A stretch of DNA of 64,000 bases from the NCBI RefSeq assembly GCF_036370855.1, contig NC_088112.1, positions 16,670,469-16,734,468 on the forward strand. The letters run 5' to 3'. This document shows positions 13,501 to 25,075 of the stretch, piece after piece. The notes below the pieces were generated by a model. It did no database searches. It worked only from the letters and a program-made list of their open reading frames with translations, and was not told the origin of the DNA. How positions within the stretch are numbered: position 1 is the stretch's first letter; every line of letters begins with the position of its first letter. The DNA is from Dromaius novaehollandiae. Its lineage: Eukaryota > Chordata > Aves > Casuariiformes > Dromaiidae. Position numbers and translations under genes: made by a program.

Positions 13501-15667
13501 TTTTTTCCTGCTCTTCCTCTTTTGACCCTATTCACAGCTCTTCCCTAAGGACCTCTCTAATCTCAGGGTCTGTCTTTACAGATGCCCCACAGCCATGTGC
13601 CTCTACCTAGTTTCTGGAAGATGATGGAAGACACCTTGCAGCAGTCTGGGGCTCAGCTCCATACCTTCTGCCAGAAGTTTGAAACAGTCATGCCAAGCCC
13701 TGTGTCACAGGTAGGAGCTGCGAAGGGGGTTTTTCACAGGCCAGCTAGATGAAGAGGCAGGACTGAGGCCTCCTAGCACAGGAGAACACCTCCTTGGAGG
13801 GGAGGTTGACTCAGAGATAGGGACATGGAGGGGTTTGCCACAGCCATAGTATTGCCTCTGACCTTCGACAGTGGCTGGCAGGCAATAATGGTGAACCAGG
13901 GCTGAAACACCCGTAACTCTTCTAGTTCTGGAAACTTGTCTCCAAACCATGAGGCTAGTTAGCATGAAGGAGTTTCTACTTCAGTAGCTCACTGGGATGT
14001 GATCACTCAGAAAGGATTACATGGAGGGCCTCAGTCTCCTGTGTTTCCAATCAAGTGCTCCTTTGTCTCTTGCTCTCCATTAGCCTCTGAACCCTGCTGA
14101 GGAGCGGAAGGTCCTTTCCCTTGTGAGCAAACATGGTCCAGACAAACTTTACCAAGTGACAAGCAACATCAGCGGCAACAAAGATTTGGACCTGACCTTG
14201 CAAAGGGGACAGATTGTAGCTCTGCTGCAAAGTGCGGACACTAAGGGGAACACGAGCAGATGGCTGGTGGATGCTGGAGGTACTGTGAGGGCTTCAGGGA
14301 GGCTTTGCCTGCCTCAGCATGAGGGTCAGAAACCCAACCCTGAACCACGTATTCATCCTGGAGTCTATGGATGCGTTTGGATGAAACAGCAGGCCATTTC
14401 CTCCTGGGTCATCCCTCTACAGGGTTTGCTCAGTCAAAACCCACCTCTGCGTTGCCAGCTACACCTGTAGCCATTAGATGTTCAGGTTTCCCCCTTCACT
14501 CCCTGTGGGGGTGGACACAGAAACACTTTGACACCCCTTTGCTGGGTTTTGCTGCTGGATGTCCCCTAGCGATCGAGTGGTTTGAACAGGGCTCCTGTGC
14601 CTTGCTAGGCAGTAGCCAAGTCAGCATTCCCCCCTCCTCCACCCAATCCTAAATGTGCCAGGCAGCTGGAACCCCTTGAGCTATGTGCATGCCTGTCCTC
14701 CAGGTCCCCGAGGGTTTGTCCCTGCTGGAAAACTCCAGCCCTATTGTCCAGTACAAAGCCAGCAGCCCGGGATGCAGATGCCAGCCCTGGAGAGTGGGAC
14801 AGAGAGGAGGCGACATTCATATGCGTTACCTGATGCTCCCAGGCCTCAGGTCTCCACATTCACCCCAGCTTTCCAGGTGAGAATGCAAAACACCCCAAGG
14901 TTCATTCCTAGCAGCCTGTCAGCTCAAACGCTAGTCCTGTGTGTGCAGAGTATGGGGGGATGTATGGACCTGTTTTTCCAGCACACGTGTGGTCATACAT
15001 GTGCCTAGCAGGGAAGCGTGGTGCCAGCCTGGCTCAGTGTCCTGCAAGGCTGGTATTCGCCCTGCTGGGAGGAACCATCCTGAAGCACAGGGGCACACTG
15101 GAGAGTGCTGCAGGGCGTGAGGGATGGGCCTTTCCATCTGCCGCTGGGACCAGAGCGGGAATCAGCGAAGGGCAGCAATTTCGGGGTGTCAGGAACACCA
15201 CGCTGCCTAAGTGTTGTGCCATTTCCATGTCTATCTGGCTAGAAGGGTCAGTAAATCGCTCCAGGGAATTGTGCTTAGTGGCACATGCAGTCACCAGTCT
15301 CCCTGCATTGAGGGCAATACTGTGCTGCCCTCTTGGAAATGGCCTCAGGGAGTGGGACCCTACATGTCCCCTCTAGATCCTGCTGTGCATGCCCTTTCCC
15401 TCTTTGACTCTTATTTCCAGTAAGGGCTTCCTCTCCTCCTTCTCCTGCTTTTCCCAGGTGGTTGCAGGTTTCTCCTTCACAGCCAGGAGTCCCCAGGAGG
15501 TCAGCATCCAAGCTGGGCAGCCAGTGCTGGTGCTGGAACCACACGACAAGAAGGGAAGCAAGGAGTGGAGCCTGGTGGACGTGAATGGCCAGAAGGGCTA
15601 CGTGCCCTCCAGCTACCTGGTGATGGTCCCTGTGCAGCAGCCCCTGGGCTGGAGCTTGCCTGTGTGA
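4329..15667 (+). CDS. ARHGEF37: ARHGEF37, Rho guanine nucleotide exchange factor 37 (12 coding exons)
   Basis: Coding exons: 4329-4532, 5549-5672, 6394-6541, 7438-7637, 8770-8900, 9586-9690, 10824-10934, 12146-12475, 13582-13710, 14084-14279, 14704-14876, 15458-15667. Phases join without a break and give 686 aa; human is about 675 aa. Domain order: DH about 38-223 ([11 protein letters not shown] at the start, [19 protein letters not shown] in the core), a BAR-like helical region about 240-450, SH3 about 514-572 and SH3 about 618-676, ending GWSLPV. There is no PH domain, as in the ARHGEF37/38 and DNMBP-like group. The family activates Rho-type GTPases by nucleotide exchange and binds membranes through BAR; the exact GTPase is not readable here. 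The start codon was chosen because it lies 14 bases after a good acceptor and opens the conserved frame. Identity rests on remembered similarity along the whole length, including the C-terminal tail. Confidence 0.95.
7438..7637 (+). CDS. ARHGEF37: ARHGEF37 exon 5: catalytic core of the DH domain
   Basis: This 200-base exon holds the most conserved DH block (CR3): [20 protein letters not shown] followed by LQKILENT, then [12 protein letters not shown] at the end of the domain. In the Dbl family this helix contacts the GTPase switch regions. The acceptor was set after CCCTCAG at 7437 because it restores the codon split with exon 4, reading T-V-P-H-T-G-A-S. The exon ends with one base of the next codon at 7637 before GTGAGC. 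Confidence 0.93.
12146..12475 (+). CDS. ARHGEF37: ARHGEF37 exon 9: BAR-like helical segment
   Basis: The longest exon (110 codons, phase 0 at both ends). It reads as amphipathic helix throughout, with [18 protein letters not shown], then [20 protein letters not shown] and [15 protein letters not shown]. Charged heptad-like helices of this sort form the crescent dimer of BAR domains, which sense or shape curved membrane. The preceding exon (10824-10934) carries the connecting [20 protein letters not shown] segment. Confidence 0.9.
14084..14876 (+). CDS. ARHGEF37: ARHGEF37 exons 11-12: first SH3 domain
   Basis: Exons 14084-14279 and 14704-14876 together code the first SH3 domain, split by a phase-1 intron inside the RT/distal region: [20 protein letters not shown], then [16 protein letters not shown], and after the intron [13 protein letters not shown]. 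The tryptophan of the binding groove and the GFVPAGKL strand are both present. A Ser/Thr/Pro-rich linker with RRRHSYALP follows, a possible basophilic kinase site (inference). Confidence 0.92.
15458..15667 (+). CDS. ARHGEF37: ARHGEF37 last coding exon: second SH3 domain and stop
   Basis: Seventy codons from the acceptor CTTTTCCCAG to TGA at 15665-15667. The second SH3 reads [39 protein letters not shown], with the aromatic, acidic and WSLV elements expected. It ends GWSLPV, close to the human C-terminus as I recall it, which supports this stop. Confidence 0.93.
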   Translation: MVAGFSFTARSPQEVSIQAGQPVLVLEPHDKKGSKEWSLVDVNGQKGYVPSSYLVMVPVQQPLGWSLPV

Positions 15668-16370
15668 GCACCGCCAACCCAGCACCCAAGGGCATGGGCT
15701 TCGTGCTGGTCTCAGAAGAGAGCCATCCGCCTGGCACCCCAAGTTGCTCACCGTGGGAAATGCTGGAGAGGGAGGCAGCGTGGGAGGGGCCTGAGCAGGG
15801 AAGGCGGTGGGAAGCAGCTGGCAGAATATTGCCCAGAGGATGTGGGTGCGAGGGATGGAGGTCAGGAGATGTGTTTTGTGCTGACAGGTGCAAGAGCAGG
15901 AAGGCGTGAGGCTGTGGTGTCCCATACATGTTCGCTCACTGTTAGGCACCATGAAGGAAAGGCTCATGAGGAAGAGAAGGCAGGTGGGCTGCCATTTTGC
16001 AGGGATTTACTGAAATCCGTATCAGTGACAAAAGTGTCCTTGGGGCAAGGAGATAGAACGTGTCCCCAGTTAGATCAGGTCCAGCTGCAAAGGGGGTTTT
16101 CAGCCTGGCACAGAGCTACTGGGGCTCCTGGAAATGTGCCTTTAGGGCAGTGCCCACAGACAACCTTCTCATCCAAAAGAGAGATGCTGGTGTGAGTGCA
16201 GAGAGGTGAGGAGCCCAACACAGCTCCCCACTCCTTACACGGGGAGGGTGTCTGCATGGGCGCCGTCCATGAAGTGCCACTTCAGCCCCGTTGGCAGCAC
16301 AACCTTCACGTCTCACAGAAAGGGCATGGCAACATCAGCCTGTGTTCACCCAAATTATCAGTGACGCCGA

Positions 16371-16560
16371 GTGGGCAGAGCATTGGGCTGAGATTCCCAA
16401 GGCTTGGGTTCCTCTCCTGGCGACCATGCACCACCCCTGGCCTCAGTTTCCCCCTCCGTACAGCGAGGCTAATGCTACTGATGTCTTTGTTAAGCACTTT
16501 GCACTCTCGTGGTGAGAAGCACTCTGTACGTGACAGGTACGTCTGACCAATGTTATTTAA
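16371..16560 (+). mobile_element. MIR-family SINE relic
   Basis: The order of words matches the MIR consensus as I remember it, in plus orientation: GAGCATTGGGCTGAGATTC (tRNA-derived head), GGGTTCCTCTCCTGGC, then CCTCAGTTTCCCC, followed by AAGCACTTTGCA and AAGCACTCTGTACGTGACAG near the tail. MIRs are ancient amniote tRNA-derived SINEs, so a decayed copy fits the 3' flank of an old gene. A RepeatMasker run would settle the subfamily. Confidence 0.75.
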
Positions 16561-17529
16561 CGTGACTAATGTGCTGACATTATAATATATCTCTACTCAC
16601 ACAGACAGCGCAGTGCTGCTGAGTTTCGGCTCCCCACTCTCGCCTGGTCCCGGGTCGGTGGGGCTCTGGGGTGGGCAGGACACCGGGGCATCGCTGGGCT
16701 GCGCTGGCAGCTCTGCGTGCTCCTGGCACGGCGGCAGCAGCTCGGCACAGCCCTGGCGCGGCGGCAGCGCGGCCGCGAGATGGCAGAGCTCCCCTGCACG
16801 CCACCGCGCGCCTGGGCCTGCTGGGCCACCCGCCTCCCAGTTAGCAGTGCACTGGGGGCACTGGGAGCACTGGTTTCCAGGCCACCACCCCCCGCTCAGG
16901 GGGCAGCGGAGGGGTTTTGCTGCTGCATGCCCAGCAGTAATGGATTTTGCTTGTCCTTGGCCAGCAGAGCCCGGGGGGTGGCGTGGGGACACCCCGAGGT
17001 GTCACGGCTGGCAGTGCCCCAGGGCACAGTGCGGGTCCCCACTGGGCTCTCACACGTGCATCGCACAGCCGAAGCGGTGACGGAGGCCCTGGGATTCAGC
17101 AAACGGGGCAGCACGAGGCGTTTGGGGCTTGGGAAAGCTCGCCGAATTGCGGAAGAGCAGCCAGGGTGAGGGCATAGCAGACAGCCAGGCAGGACCGCAC
17201 TGTCCCCACCGGGACAGGACCCCCCAGGCACCTTGGAGCCAGCATCTTTTCTGGCTGCTGCTGGCCCATTCTGCAGTGAAATCCCCTAGATCCCCTCTGA
17301 ACCCACGGATGCTTTTGGTCCCCATGACATCCTGCGGCAGGGAGTCCTCCATTTCGTCATGTGCGCTAGGATCTCATTGCAACACAAACGTGTCTTTGGC
17401 AAGGGACTGTGACAGTGACGGCAGGAGGGGCGTCCTGGCGGGCGGCTGAGACCCCTTGTCCCCATGCACTAAAGGTAGCATAAGGTTAAGTCAGAGACGG
17501 CACACTCCCTCCCACCACTGCCTGAGGTG

Positions 17530-17570
17530 TCACCACCCCGTGCCTCAGTTTCCCCGTAGCTCACTCTGGT
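17530..17570 (+). mobile_element. possible MIR core fragment
   Basis: GTGCCTCAGTTTCCCCGTAG matches the best-conserved core of MIR elements, but head and tail are not recognisable. It is short enough to be chance or a heavily decayed copy. Confidence 0.3.
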
Positions 17571-17779
17571 GCTCTCCGTGAGGACACGGGCAGCTCTGAG
17601 AAGGGAAGGGCCACCCCGAGGTGCTCCTGGGGCCGTCTGCACAGTTTCTAGCAGAACAAGCAAAGGAGAGAGCGTGCCGGAAAAATCAAAGGCAGCCTTT
17701 AGGGTAAGTGTTAAGAGCCATGGCTTTTGCCCTGGAGATGTGAAGAGGTGGAGGTCACTGGGTGAGAGAGAGTTTTTCT

Positions 17780-20700
17780 AACAATCCTCAAAAGATCACA
17801 TCTCCCTATACTTCACATATAAACACCATTGCTCATGACAGAAGTAATCCATTTCTAGTTGAAAAGCTTGTTTCTGCATTACTAATAGAAAAGCACATTT
17901 GTGAATGGTATCAAGCCTTGACAAATGAATGACAGAAAATACTCAGAACCATACAAAATTTAGCTTTCTCTGCAGCAAGATTTTATTAATGGAAATGACT
18001 GTTTTCCAAAGGAAGTAACATAAGCCTGGTAAAAACTATCCTTCAGCAGCGCTATCTAACTACCACAGCTGAGATGTCTACAGGTTATCTTAACGGAGTA
18101 ATCAGCACTCAACAGCTCGAAATTTTTATATTTTGGCTTTTTGCCTGGTTTGTCTGTAGAAGTAATTGAAGTAATTTAAATGTATGGACTATTAGCACAT
18201 ATTCTGTGTATCAGTTACTCAGTTGTTTACCTAACAGTTCAGACAGGTCGATCACAGACGCTTATGCTATGCTGCCCCTGTCCCACACCCCTGACATAGT
18301 ACTGCCAAAACTACAACAGTTCAGAATTACTACTACATAATAAACACTGATATGAAAACAAATGAAAAATCTCAAAATGGTTTGGCACATCATCTTACCA
18401 TCATTTTTTTCAAAGAGATCCATAACTTCTTTTTCTAGCAAGCTCATGCAATGTCCACCAAGCGGCTGGGCAACCAGAGTTCACTGATAGAGGCTTGCGA
18501 GTCAATGAGATGTTGACCAAGAGGTTTCTCTCTTTTCACTCCTGATTTGCTAAAGCTTGTTATTCTGTCACGCTGCAAAGCTATCCATTTAAAATCCATT
18601 TAAAAATAATGTATACATACAAGTAGAAACGCAGGAAAGCAGATATGTTAACTCAGTTGCGTGGCAGTAATATAAGTTGTTCTTAAAGCTAATCCAAGCA
18701 GCAGCATTAAAACTCAGCAACTGTACTGTCAGCAAAAATATTTTTACATACAGAGATTACATTTCATAGAAAGACATCATTTAAGGTAGATTCGTGACAA
18801 GTACGTAACCATATTTCAGGCTCAAAAGTATATGAATCATGTCAAATTCTTTGCATTTCAAGATTTTGAGTTGATCTTCTCACGTTACTCCCTAACCATC
18901 CTTGGGGTGAATAAATACAGTACCACAAAGATAATGTGAAGAGCTTTAAGTCTTTGAGGATATTATATAATGCTGTAAAGGTGGTACCCAAACTTATCTA
19001 ATATACATCAGATACAATTTTTTTCACTTACATTGAAATGTTCTCTTGGCAATCATTTAAAATGGCATTCAAGATCAATTTCACTGTAATCTGTTCCAAG
19101 TAAACCATATTAAGAACAAATCTGTTTAATCAGATTGTGATGGCAAGATCTCTTTCAAGCCACAAATGAAGCTTAGACATGGTTACTCTATACAGTTTCT
19201 TCATCTCAGACAGACAAGTGATGATTAACTCGACAGCCAGTGAGTAGCCAGCATGGCTTAAGTATCGTATCTAGAAAGCCCAAGTCAGTAATTTTACTGC
19301 AATCAATTTTAAAATAATTAAACAGTATACAGTTTATATAAAATACTTGGCAACAAGTTTCAAAGTATTCAAAATTATCAAGTTAATGCTACTGAATAGA
19401 GACGTGTTTGACATACAGTACACGGTTATTAGCCAAAATAGTTCCATTTGAATCATTTTGCAACTGACTTTGAAGAACAACTGCAGATCCTTTACCATTA
19501 AAAAAAAAGAAATAACATTCCTAACAGTTTGAACATATCTGCAGTGTTTACTCAAATATTTCTGCGGTTAAAGAAGCTTCTCCAGATCAGTATCGTTACT
19601 TTTCTTTAACTGAAGTTACAAAGGAAGTTCTTTAGGTATAGAAACTCAAAAATTTTCTGAAGTCTAACTCTTAATATCCTTGTAAGAACATGTCACATTG
19701 TCCACAGCGCTTGGAGTAAAACAGCATACAGTGAGGGGTTATCATTACAAAACACAATGTCATGAAGACCTTACCACATCATCTGCCAAAGATTTTATTT
19801 GAATATTCTATTAAAAAAAAAGAAAAAAGGAAGTTACCTATTGTTTCAAAACAATAGTCTATGTTTTATATGTTCTGTCATTAAAAATCACAATGTCAGT
19901 AACTGCTCTGTTTTCCCCACCCATTTCCTTGTAAACAAAAACAACAACAAAACCACTAAACACTCACTCCTACCTCCAGTCCCTGTGCCAGAACAAAATG
20001 ATGTGGGAAAAAAGATGAACCCACTTCTTTCAGCAGCAGGGATGTGTCAAAGGGCTCAAACTAGGACATTAAATCCTAGGAAAACACTCCAGTTTATACA
20101 TTAGTAGCATAAAGACTGGCAATAAATTCTGATTGTATAGTCTGTCAAGTTCAACATATTATGTCAGACTTGAGTGACTCTCAAAATGACCCAGAGCAAA
20201 AAATATTGAATTAGGAGTTTTAATACAGACTGCCTCCACTTTTTTTGGGTGTACACATACACTTCACCATTTCCATAAACTTCAACCATTTCTAGCACAA
20301 ATTCTTTCTCTGTAGCCTGGTTTTAGTTCCTGTCAATCAGGGAATAAATACTAGCTATCAAATCCAGCTTCACTCCTTAAAAAAAAGTGACCCTGCTTAT
20401 GGAACAAACCCCTCTGCTCCCATGGGCCAAGCACCACTGCCCACCCCTTAATTTCACATAGAGGGGAAGGGAAGCAAAAGACCTCTGCTGCCTGCACCGA
20501 GAAGCTCCCTTTCCCCAAAATAATGATTTCAGCTGTCCTAACTCCCTCTGATCTGGAGCCATTTTAAGTCTATCAGCTGAAAATCAGTCCCCTAGCCCTC
20601 TTCCCAATGACTTGCTTAAGTTCAGCCGCTTTGCCAGGTACTAAAAATGTATATTCTGTTATAGGTAGCTGCACACCCTCTCCCACAAAGTCCTGTTCAG

Positions 20701-23700
20701 CACTGCACTTGATGTAGTGAAATAAATAAAGTTATGGAAAAGAGACATACTGCCATCAGCACACTGTAAGAGCTCTTTGATGAACTGCATGTAGCAAATT
20801 GAAAAAGTGATTTTGATTCATCTACATAACTTAATTGTAACTTGGTGAATCACAAATTGTGAAGCTGAACCAAGAAAATCTCCATACCAAACTCTTCATA
20901 TGCTTTCTGCAGAAACGCAGTGACAATTTCACACTTGTACAAAACCCCAAGATTTTCTTACAGAAGTCCCAAATGCCCCCTTAATCTTATTTGTACAGTG
21001 AAGAGAACTGGGATGAGGTACAAGCAAGGTTACTCTCCAAGTACCTAAAGAGATTGCTAGCCTCAGCTGAACAGATTGCTCATTCGAAATTAAAGCCAGC
21101 AAAATTTAACAAGATTATTCTTTTACATAATGGACGAAGCCTCCCCCTGATCACAGTCTTCTTCTTCCCTTGGAAGAAGATACCAATAACTGATACACCA
21201 GGCTACCCACTCACTCACACCGCCTCGAGAGATTTTATTTTCTCGCAGAGAGACTCTATTTCACTTAAGTTTTACATAGAATTTGTGTAGATCATGTCCA
21301 AAATAAATCTACTTTCCCAGTCAACACATTTACTCGATTATACAATCGGAGGGTAGTCACTTTATCTCAGGTTAAGGTTATCTTTCAGAAGGTATCTAAT
21401 TCAATATATCGCTATTCAAATCCGCGCTCTCGTTGGGCTGTAATGATTTCCTCAGGGCACAAAAGCACGTAAGACTGCCTGAGAACTCAAGTATTACTCT
21501 AATGTATTTTTTCACTAAATGGAACAAAAAAAATTAGTGATTCTAGAAGGACTGATGAGAACATACAATGGAAAGAGTTGGCCTGCTTAAGGCAATTTTG
21601 AGCTCATTTCGCACTTGATTTTTAAAATTGAATAGTTATTACATAACAAAGTGCTTTCCTCTGATAGAAAGAAATTCAGATTTATGTCCACGGCTTCAAA
21701 TAGAAGCGCTTTCCTGTGTCCACACACTACACACAAGATTTTTTCAATGACTTCTTTGTGGGCATCTTCAGCTAGCTTTCCTCGCTAGTTTAGCTGTAAG
21801 AAGTTTGTTTATATTATGACAGCACAAGAAAGTATGAGTTTGTTTGTAATAAGACCATAAAACAAAGTAAAACATCATGTTTGGTTGTGTCTGGTTAAGA
21901 TATACATGGTCACTTTTAATACAAGCAGATTGTAACTTACTCAGTATTCTGGCTTTCCATCATCCTCGTAAATAACTGGCACTTTCAGCAGCTTTTTTAT
22001 GCCTCATACATTACCAATTTAATATTAAGATCTCACTTGCTTTTGAACAGTTGGCAAGCTGCTAGGCATTGCAATGAAAATACATTAGTCTGATTTTTTT
22101 CCCCCTCTTCTCATTATAATGAAAACAAGGCGCAGGTAGTCATGCCTCCCTAAGCATAAAAACGATGCAGTGTGTGTGCGCAAACCTCCTACCAATCTAT
22201 TAAGTGAGCCTGAATGAGCTGAGACCTGGCATGTGGTAATCTTTGCCAGAAGTATATTTCTATTACGTGTGTTGATTGCCCAATAAAAATTTCAGGTTGG
22301 TGTTAAAGTTCTGATGATGTAGGAAATTACACGTGGCTTGGGATCTTCTAACTTCATAATGCGACAAGTGATTATTATTGATTTGGAAGTGAGGCACAGA
22401 GGCGCATCAAACCTCCTGGCTTTACTGATAGGACAGGTAGCATATGGGGAACGTGCTTAAAAGATCTGGCCTCCTGAAGGAGAGAGTAACAAAGCAGAAT
22501 CAAAATGCTAGGAATAGAAAGGATTTTCACAAATCCTGGAAAAGCAGTCTTGTAGCAGCCTAGGCAGTGCTGAAGGTCAGGCATTGCTTTAGAAAACACA
22601 CATATCAGGGGACACAGTCTACTAAATCTCACCTCCAAGTGATTTCTGAACAGAATTTGCTGCTTCAATATATTTTAAAGGAATGTGTATGCCTTAATTA
22701 CACTTCCAGATTCCAAGTTTAAGATAAAAACAGTAAAGCACTGGATAGCTATTGCTCCTTCCTCATACAGCAGTATTTTAACAGGCTCCAACATAAAACA
22801 TCACTTGATGAGAGAGCAGCAACATTTTTCAGTAGTTTCAGCACCTATGTCATTCCATGTAAATGAGTGAGGGCTTTAAGAAGGCTTAATTAGGAAAGTA
22901 TTTTTTGAGCGGAATCATGAAAGGTTCAGACCTGTAGTGGTGAATCACAGTAACGGTGTGAGGCAGTGCAGATTTGGGAATGTGATGCTTCCCTCTGCTG
23001 GCTGATGCACAGAGAGTATTACACGGTGAAGCACGCCGCAATAATATTTTTGAAAGCAGCCTCTGCTCAGGACTGAAGCAATTACAGTCTCTTGCACTGG
23101 AAGGATTAAGTCCCTTACCTGCATCACAAAATAGCTTTCTCTTATAAAGTGACTAAAATCACACCGATCAGTTTTGGGAAAGTGAAAGGGCACTAATATT
23201 TTAAGCCATTTCATGTCTACTAATAACATTGCCACTAAGTTTTAGCAGTATGTTCGAAAAAGCATGCAATCAAGTACTTGAATATTGCAAGGGAGATATT
23301 TATCCAGGGTGGACCCATGATCCATATAGCTTTGTGAATGACATTGAAAACTGGCTTATCTTCCAGCTTAACTTTGGAGAGTTTAAGCGCTCAGTTAATT
23401 TCAAAGGAGAATTTCTGGGCATAAAAGCTCATTCTGCGAGGTAGCCCAAAGCCATGCAAACTCCAAAGGCAGCATCAGCGGCTGATCGAACTCGGCTTCC
23501 TGGTCAGTCGCAGTATGTAAAGTAACAGGAAAAAATGCTCAGCATTTGTTTACAGTATCCGTATTTGTATGCTAATTATTAGGAGCTTTCACATACGCTT
23601 CGTATAATTTAAGACTGCCTCGTACATGAAAGCCTCTTGCTGTCTTGTATAACTTAGGATGTTCTTTCAAGTGTGGAGAAGACTTCTATATTTATTCTTC

Positions 23701-23850
23701 CTTCCTTAAATTATGTCATTTTGCCTCTATCGTGTCTACTGTTACAGGACGCAGATCCTCCACCTTTCTAGCTACAGATAATTAGCTCAGTGAGAGACCT
23801 TCTCTTATGTCTTAAATTTTAAGTTCTTATGGTAAATCAGTCCTAGCTGC
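17780..23850. other. AT-rich block without a recognisable gene
   Basis: About 6 kb of visibly AT-rich sequence with sharp edges against GC-rich flanks. It is dense in stop codons on both strands, has AATAAA-like words on both strands (for example plus-strand 18339-18344), and contains no protein family I recognise. The texture resembles a long 3' UTR or a conserved non-coding block more than intron. It may belong to an unassigned transcript or mark a rearrangement junction; the sequence alone does not decide. Confidence 0.5.
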
Positions 23851-24030
23851 TGAGAGGCCGCTCAAGCTGGCTCGCCCGAGGTGCAGAGCAGCCGAAGTCC
23901 CCGCTGCGGTCCCCAGCTTCGGCAGCGGCACCTTCCTCGCATTGCTGTTGCCCTGCAGGGCCATTCCCGCCCCGGAGACAGGAGGAAGGGGTGACTGCTC
24001 AGCACAGGGTATCTGGGCTCTCTGCCTGCG

Positions 24031-24075
24031 GTGCTGAGTGAATTTGGGCAAACCGCTGCGCTCTGTGCCTCGCCA
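24031..24075 (+). mobile_element. possible MIR core fragment
   Basis: The words GTGAATTTGGGCAAA and CTCTGTGCCTC follow one another with the spacing of the MIR core (GTGTGACCTTGGGCAAGTTA ... CTCTGTGCCTC). Flanking parts are not recognisable. Confidence 0.45.
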
Positions 24076-24984
24076 TGGGTGCCCTCCCTCTCAAGCGCTC
24101 GGTTGACGAAGAGCTTCACATTTGCTGCCTGTCCCTGCTCCTTCGAAGTCGGCTGTCCGGTCTCGTGCAGTCACGGGAGCAAGCTGCCGGCCTGCAGAAC
24201 TGAGCATGCATGTGGCTGCAGCGATGCAAGGGAGGAAGGACGTGTGGGTGGTGGATGCGCACGGCCGGCAGCGGAAGGCTAGCGCTGTTTAACCCAACCC
24301 TCCCCGAACCTCCTGCCGTGCTGGAGGGCGCAGCAGTGCTCCTGAGCTGCTCAGGGTGCAGGTCCCAGCGCCGGCCCTGCGCTCCCCTCTGCTGACCCCC
24401 GGTGTCCTCATCTGCCCCACGGAGAGAGGGAAACCCTGGCTCCAAGCTGTCCGAAGCAACTTTAGCTGCGGCGCGGTGCTGCAGGGTTTGATTTTTGTTG
24501 CAACAGCAACACCCACAGCATGGTGCAACACAAACGTGCACTGCCCGAGTGTAAAATTGAAAAATAAAGCACAGCAACGCAGTGCTACGTGCCCCAGATA
24601 GCTGCCTGGAGGCTGCTGGTGCTTCGCTGCCCTGTCGCGAAGTGGGACATCGCTCTGCAGCAGGCTCTGCCTCAGCAGCAGGGAAAGGTCTGAACCAAAC
24701 TCCTTGCCTCTGTCCTGCAAAAACCGAAGTTTGAGTTTTGTCCTGGAATCATCAAGCAGAGTCTGTTTCTGGGCTCGCTGAGAGTGGGCGAGCAGCGGAA
24801 GGCACAAGGTGGGAACAGATCTGCTGGTAAATCCTGTGGCTTTGTGGTTATACTTGGAGTTGCTCTGCAATCGCGTTGCAGCGGAGCCCCTCCAGGAGGG
24901 CTGACCCTGTGCTGCAGAATAGGATGTCGCGTTGCAGGCAGCGAGCACTGTGTGTTTCTTCAGCTGCATACCAGGAACTGTGGG

Positions 24985-25075
24985 CCGAGGACTGTGAAAC
25001 GGAGGCTTTGCCTGGTAACAAATGACGTCACTTGAACGCCCTCAGGGTTATTTCCAACTCCACGCCTGAAATAAT
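24985..25075 (+). promoter_or_regulatory. distal X-box module A (RFX plus CRE), about 3.3 kb upstream of the CD74 start codon
   Basis: CCTGGTAACAAATG at 25011-25024 fits the MHC class II X1 box bound by the RFX complex. It overlaps TGACGTCA at 25023-25030, a perfect CRE and the ideal X2 site. No CCAAT (Y box) lies at the usual spacing downstream. The surrounding bases resemble module B at 27485-27575 over roughly 90 positions (GGGCCG, TTTGCCTGGTAAC, AACGCCC). The CD74 link is inference from position; a promoter for an unseen transcript is an alternative. Confidence 0.55.

Larger units (their letters stand above)
15668..17780 (+). other. ARHGEF37 3' flank
   Basis: No exon is recognised here. 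A 3' UTR must begin at 15668, but I see no canonical AATAAA or ATTAAA in the next 2 kb; the first plus-strand AATAAA I can find is at 18339-18344, inside the AT-rich block. The real cleavage site is therefore open: a variant signal (AATATA near 16582) or a long UTR are both possible. A MIR-type SINE relic lies at about 16371-16560. Confidence 0.4.

Noticed and set aside
18390-18470. Possible minus-strand exon reading GHCMSLLEKEVMDLFEKND before a GTAAGATG donor
   Set aside because: The donor is good, but the only upstream acceptor lacks a pyrimidine tract, an in-frame stop lies just before it, no partner exon was found and the peptide matches nothing I know. Left unassigned.
22945-23444. Two moderately long open frames at the right edge of the AT-rich block
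   Set aside because: No family resemblance, no supporting splice sites, and lengths expected by chance.
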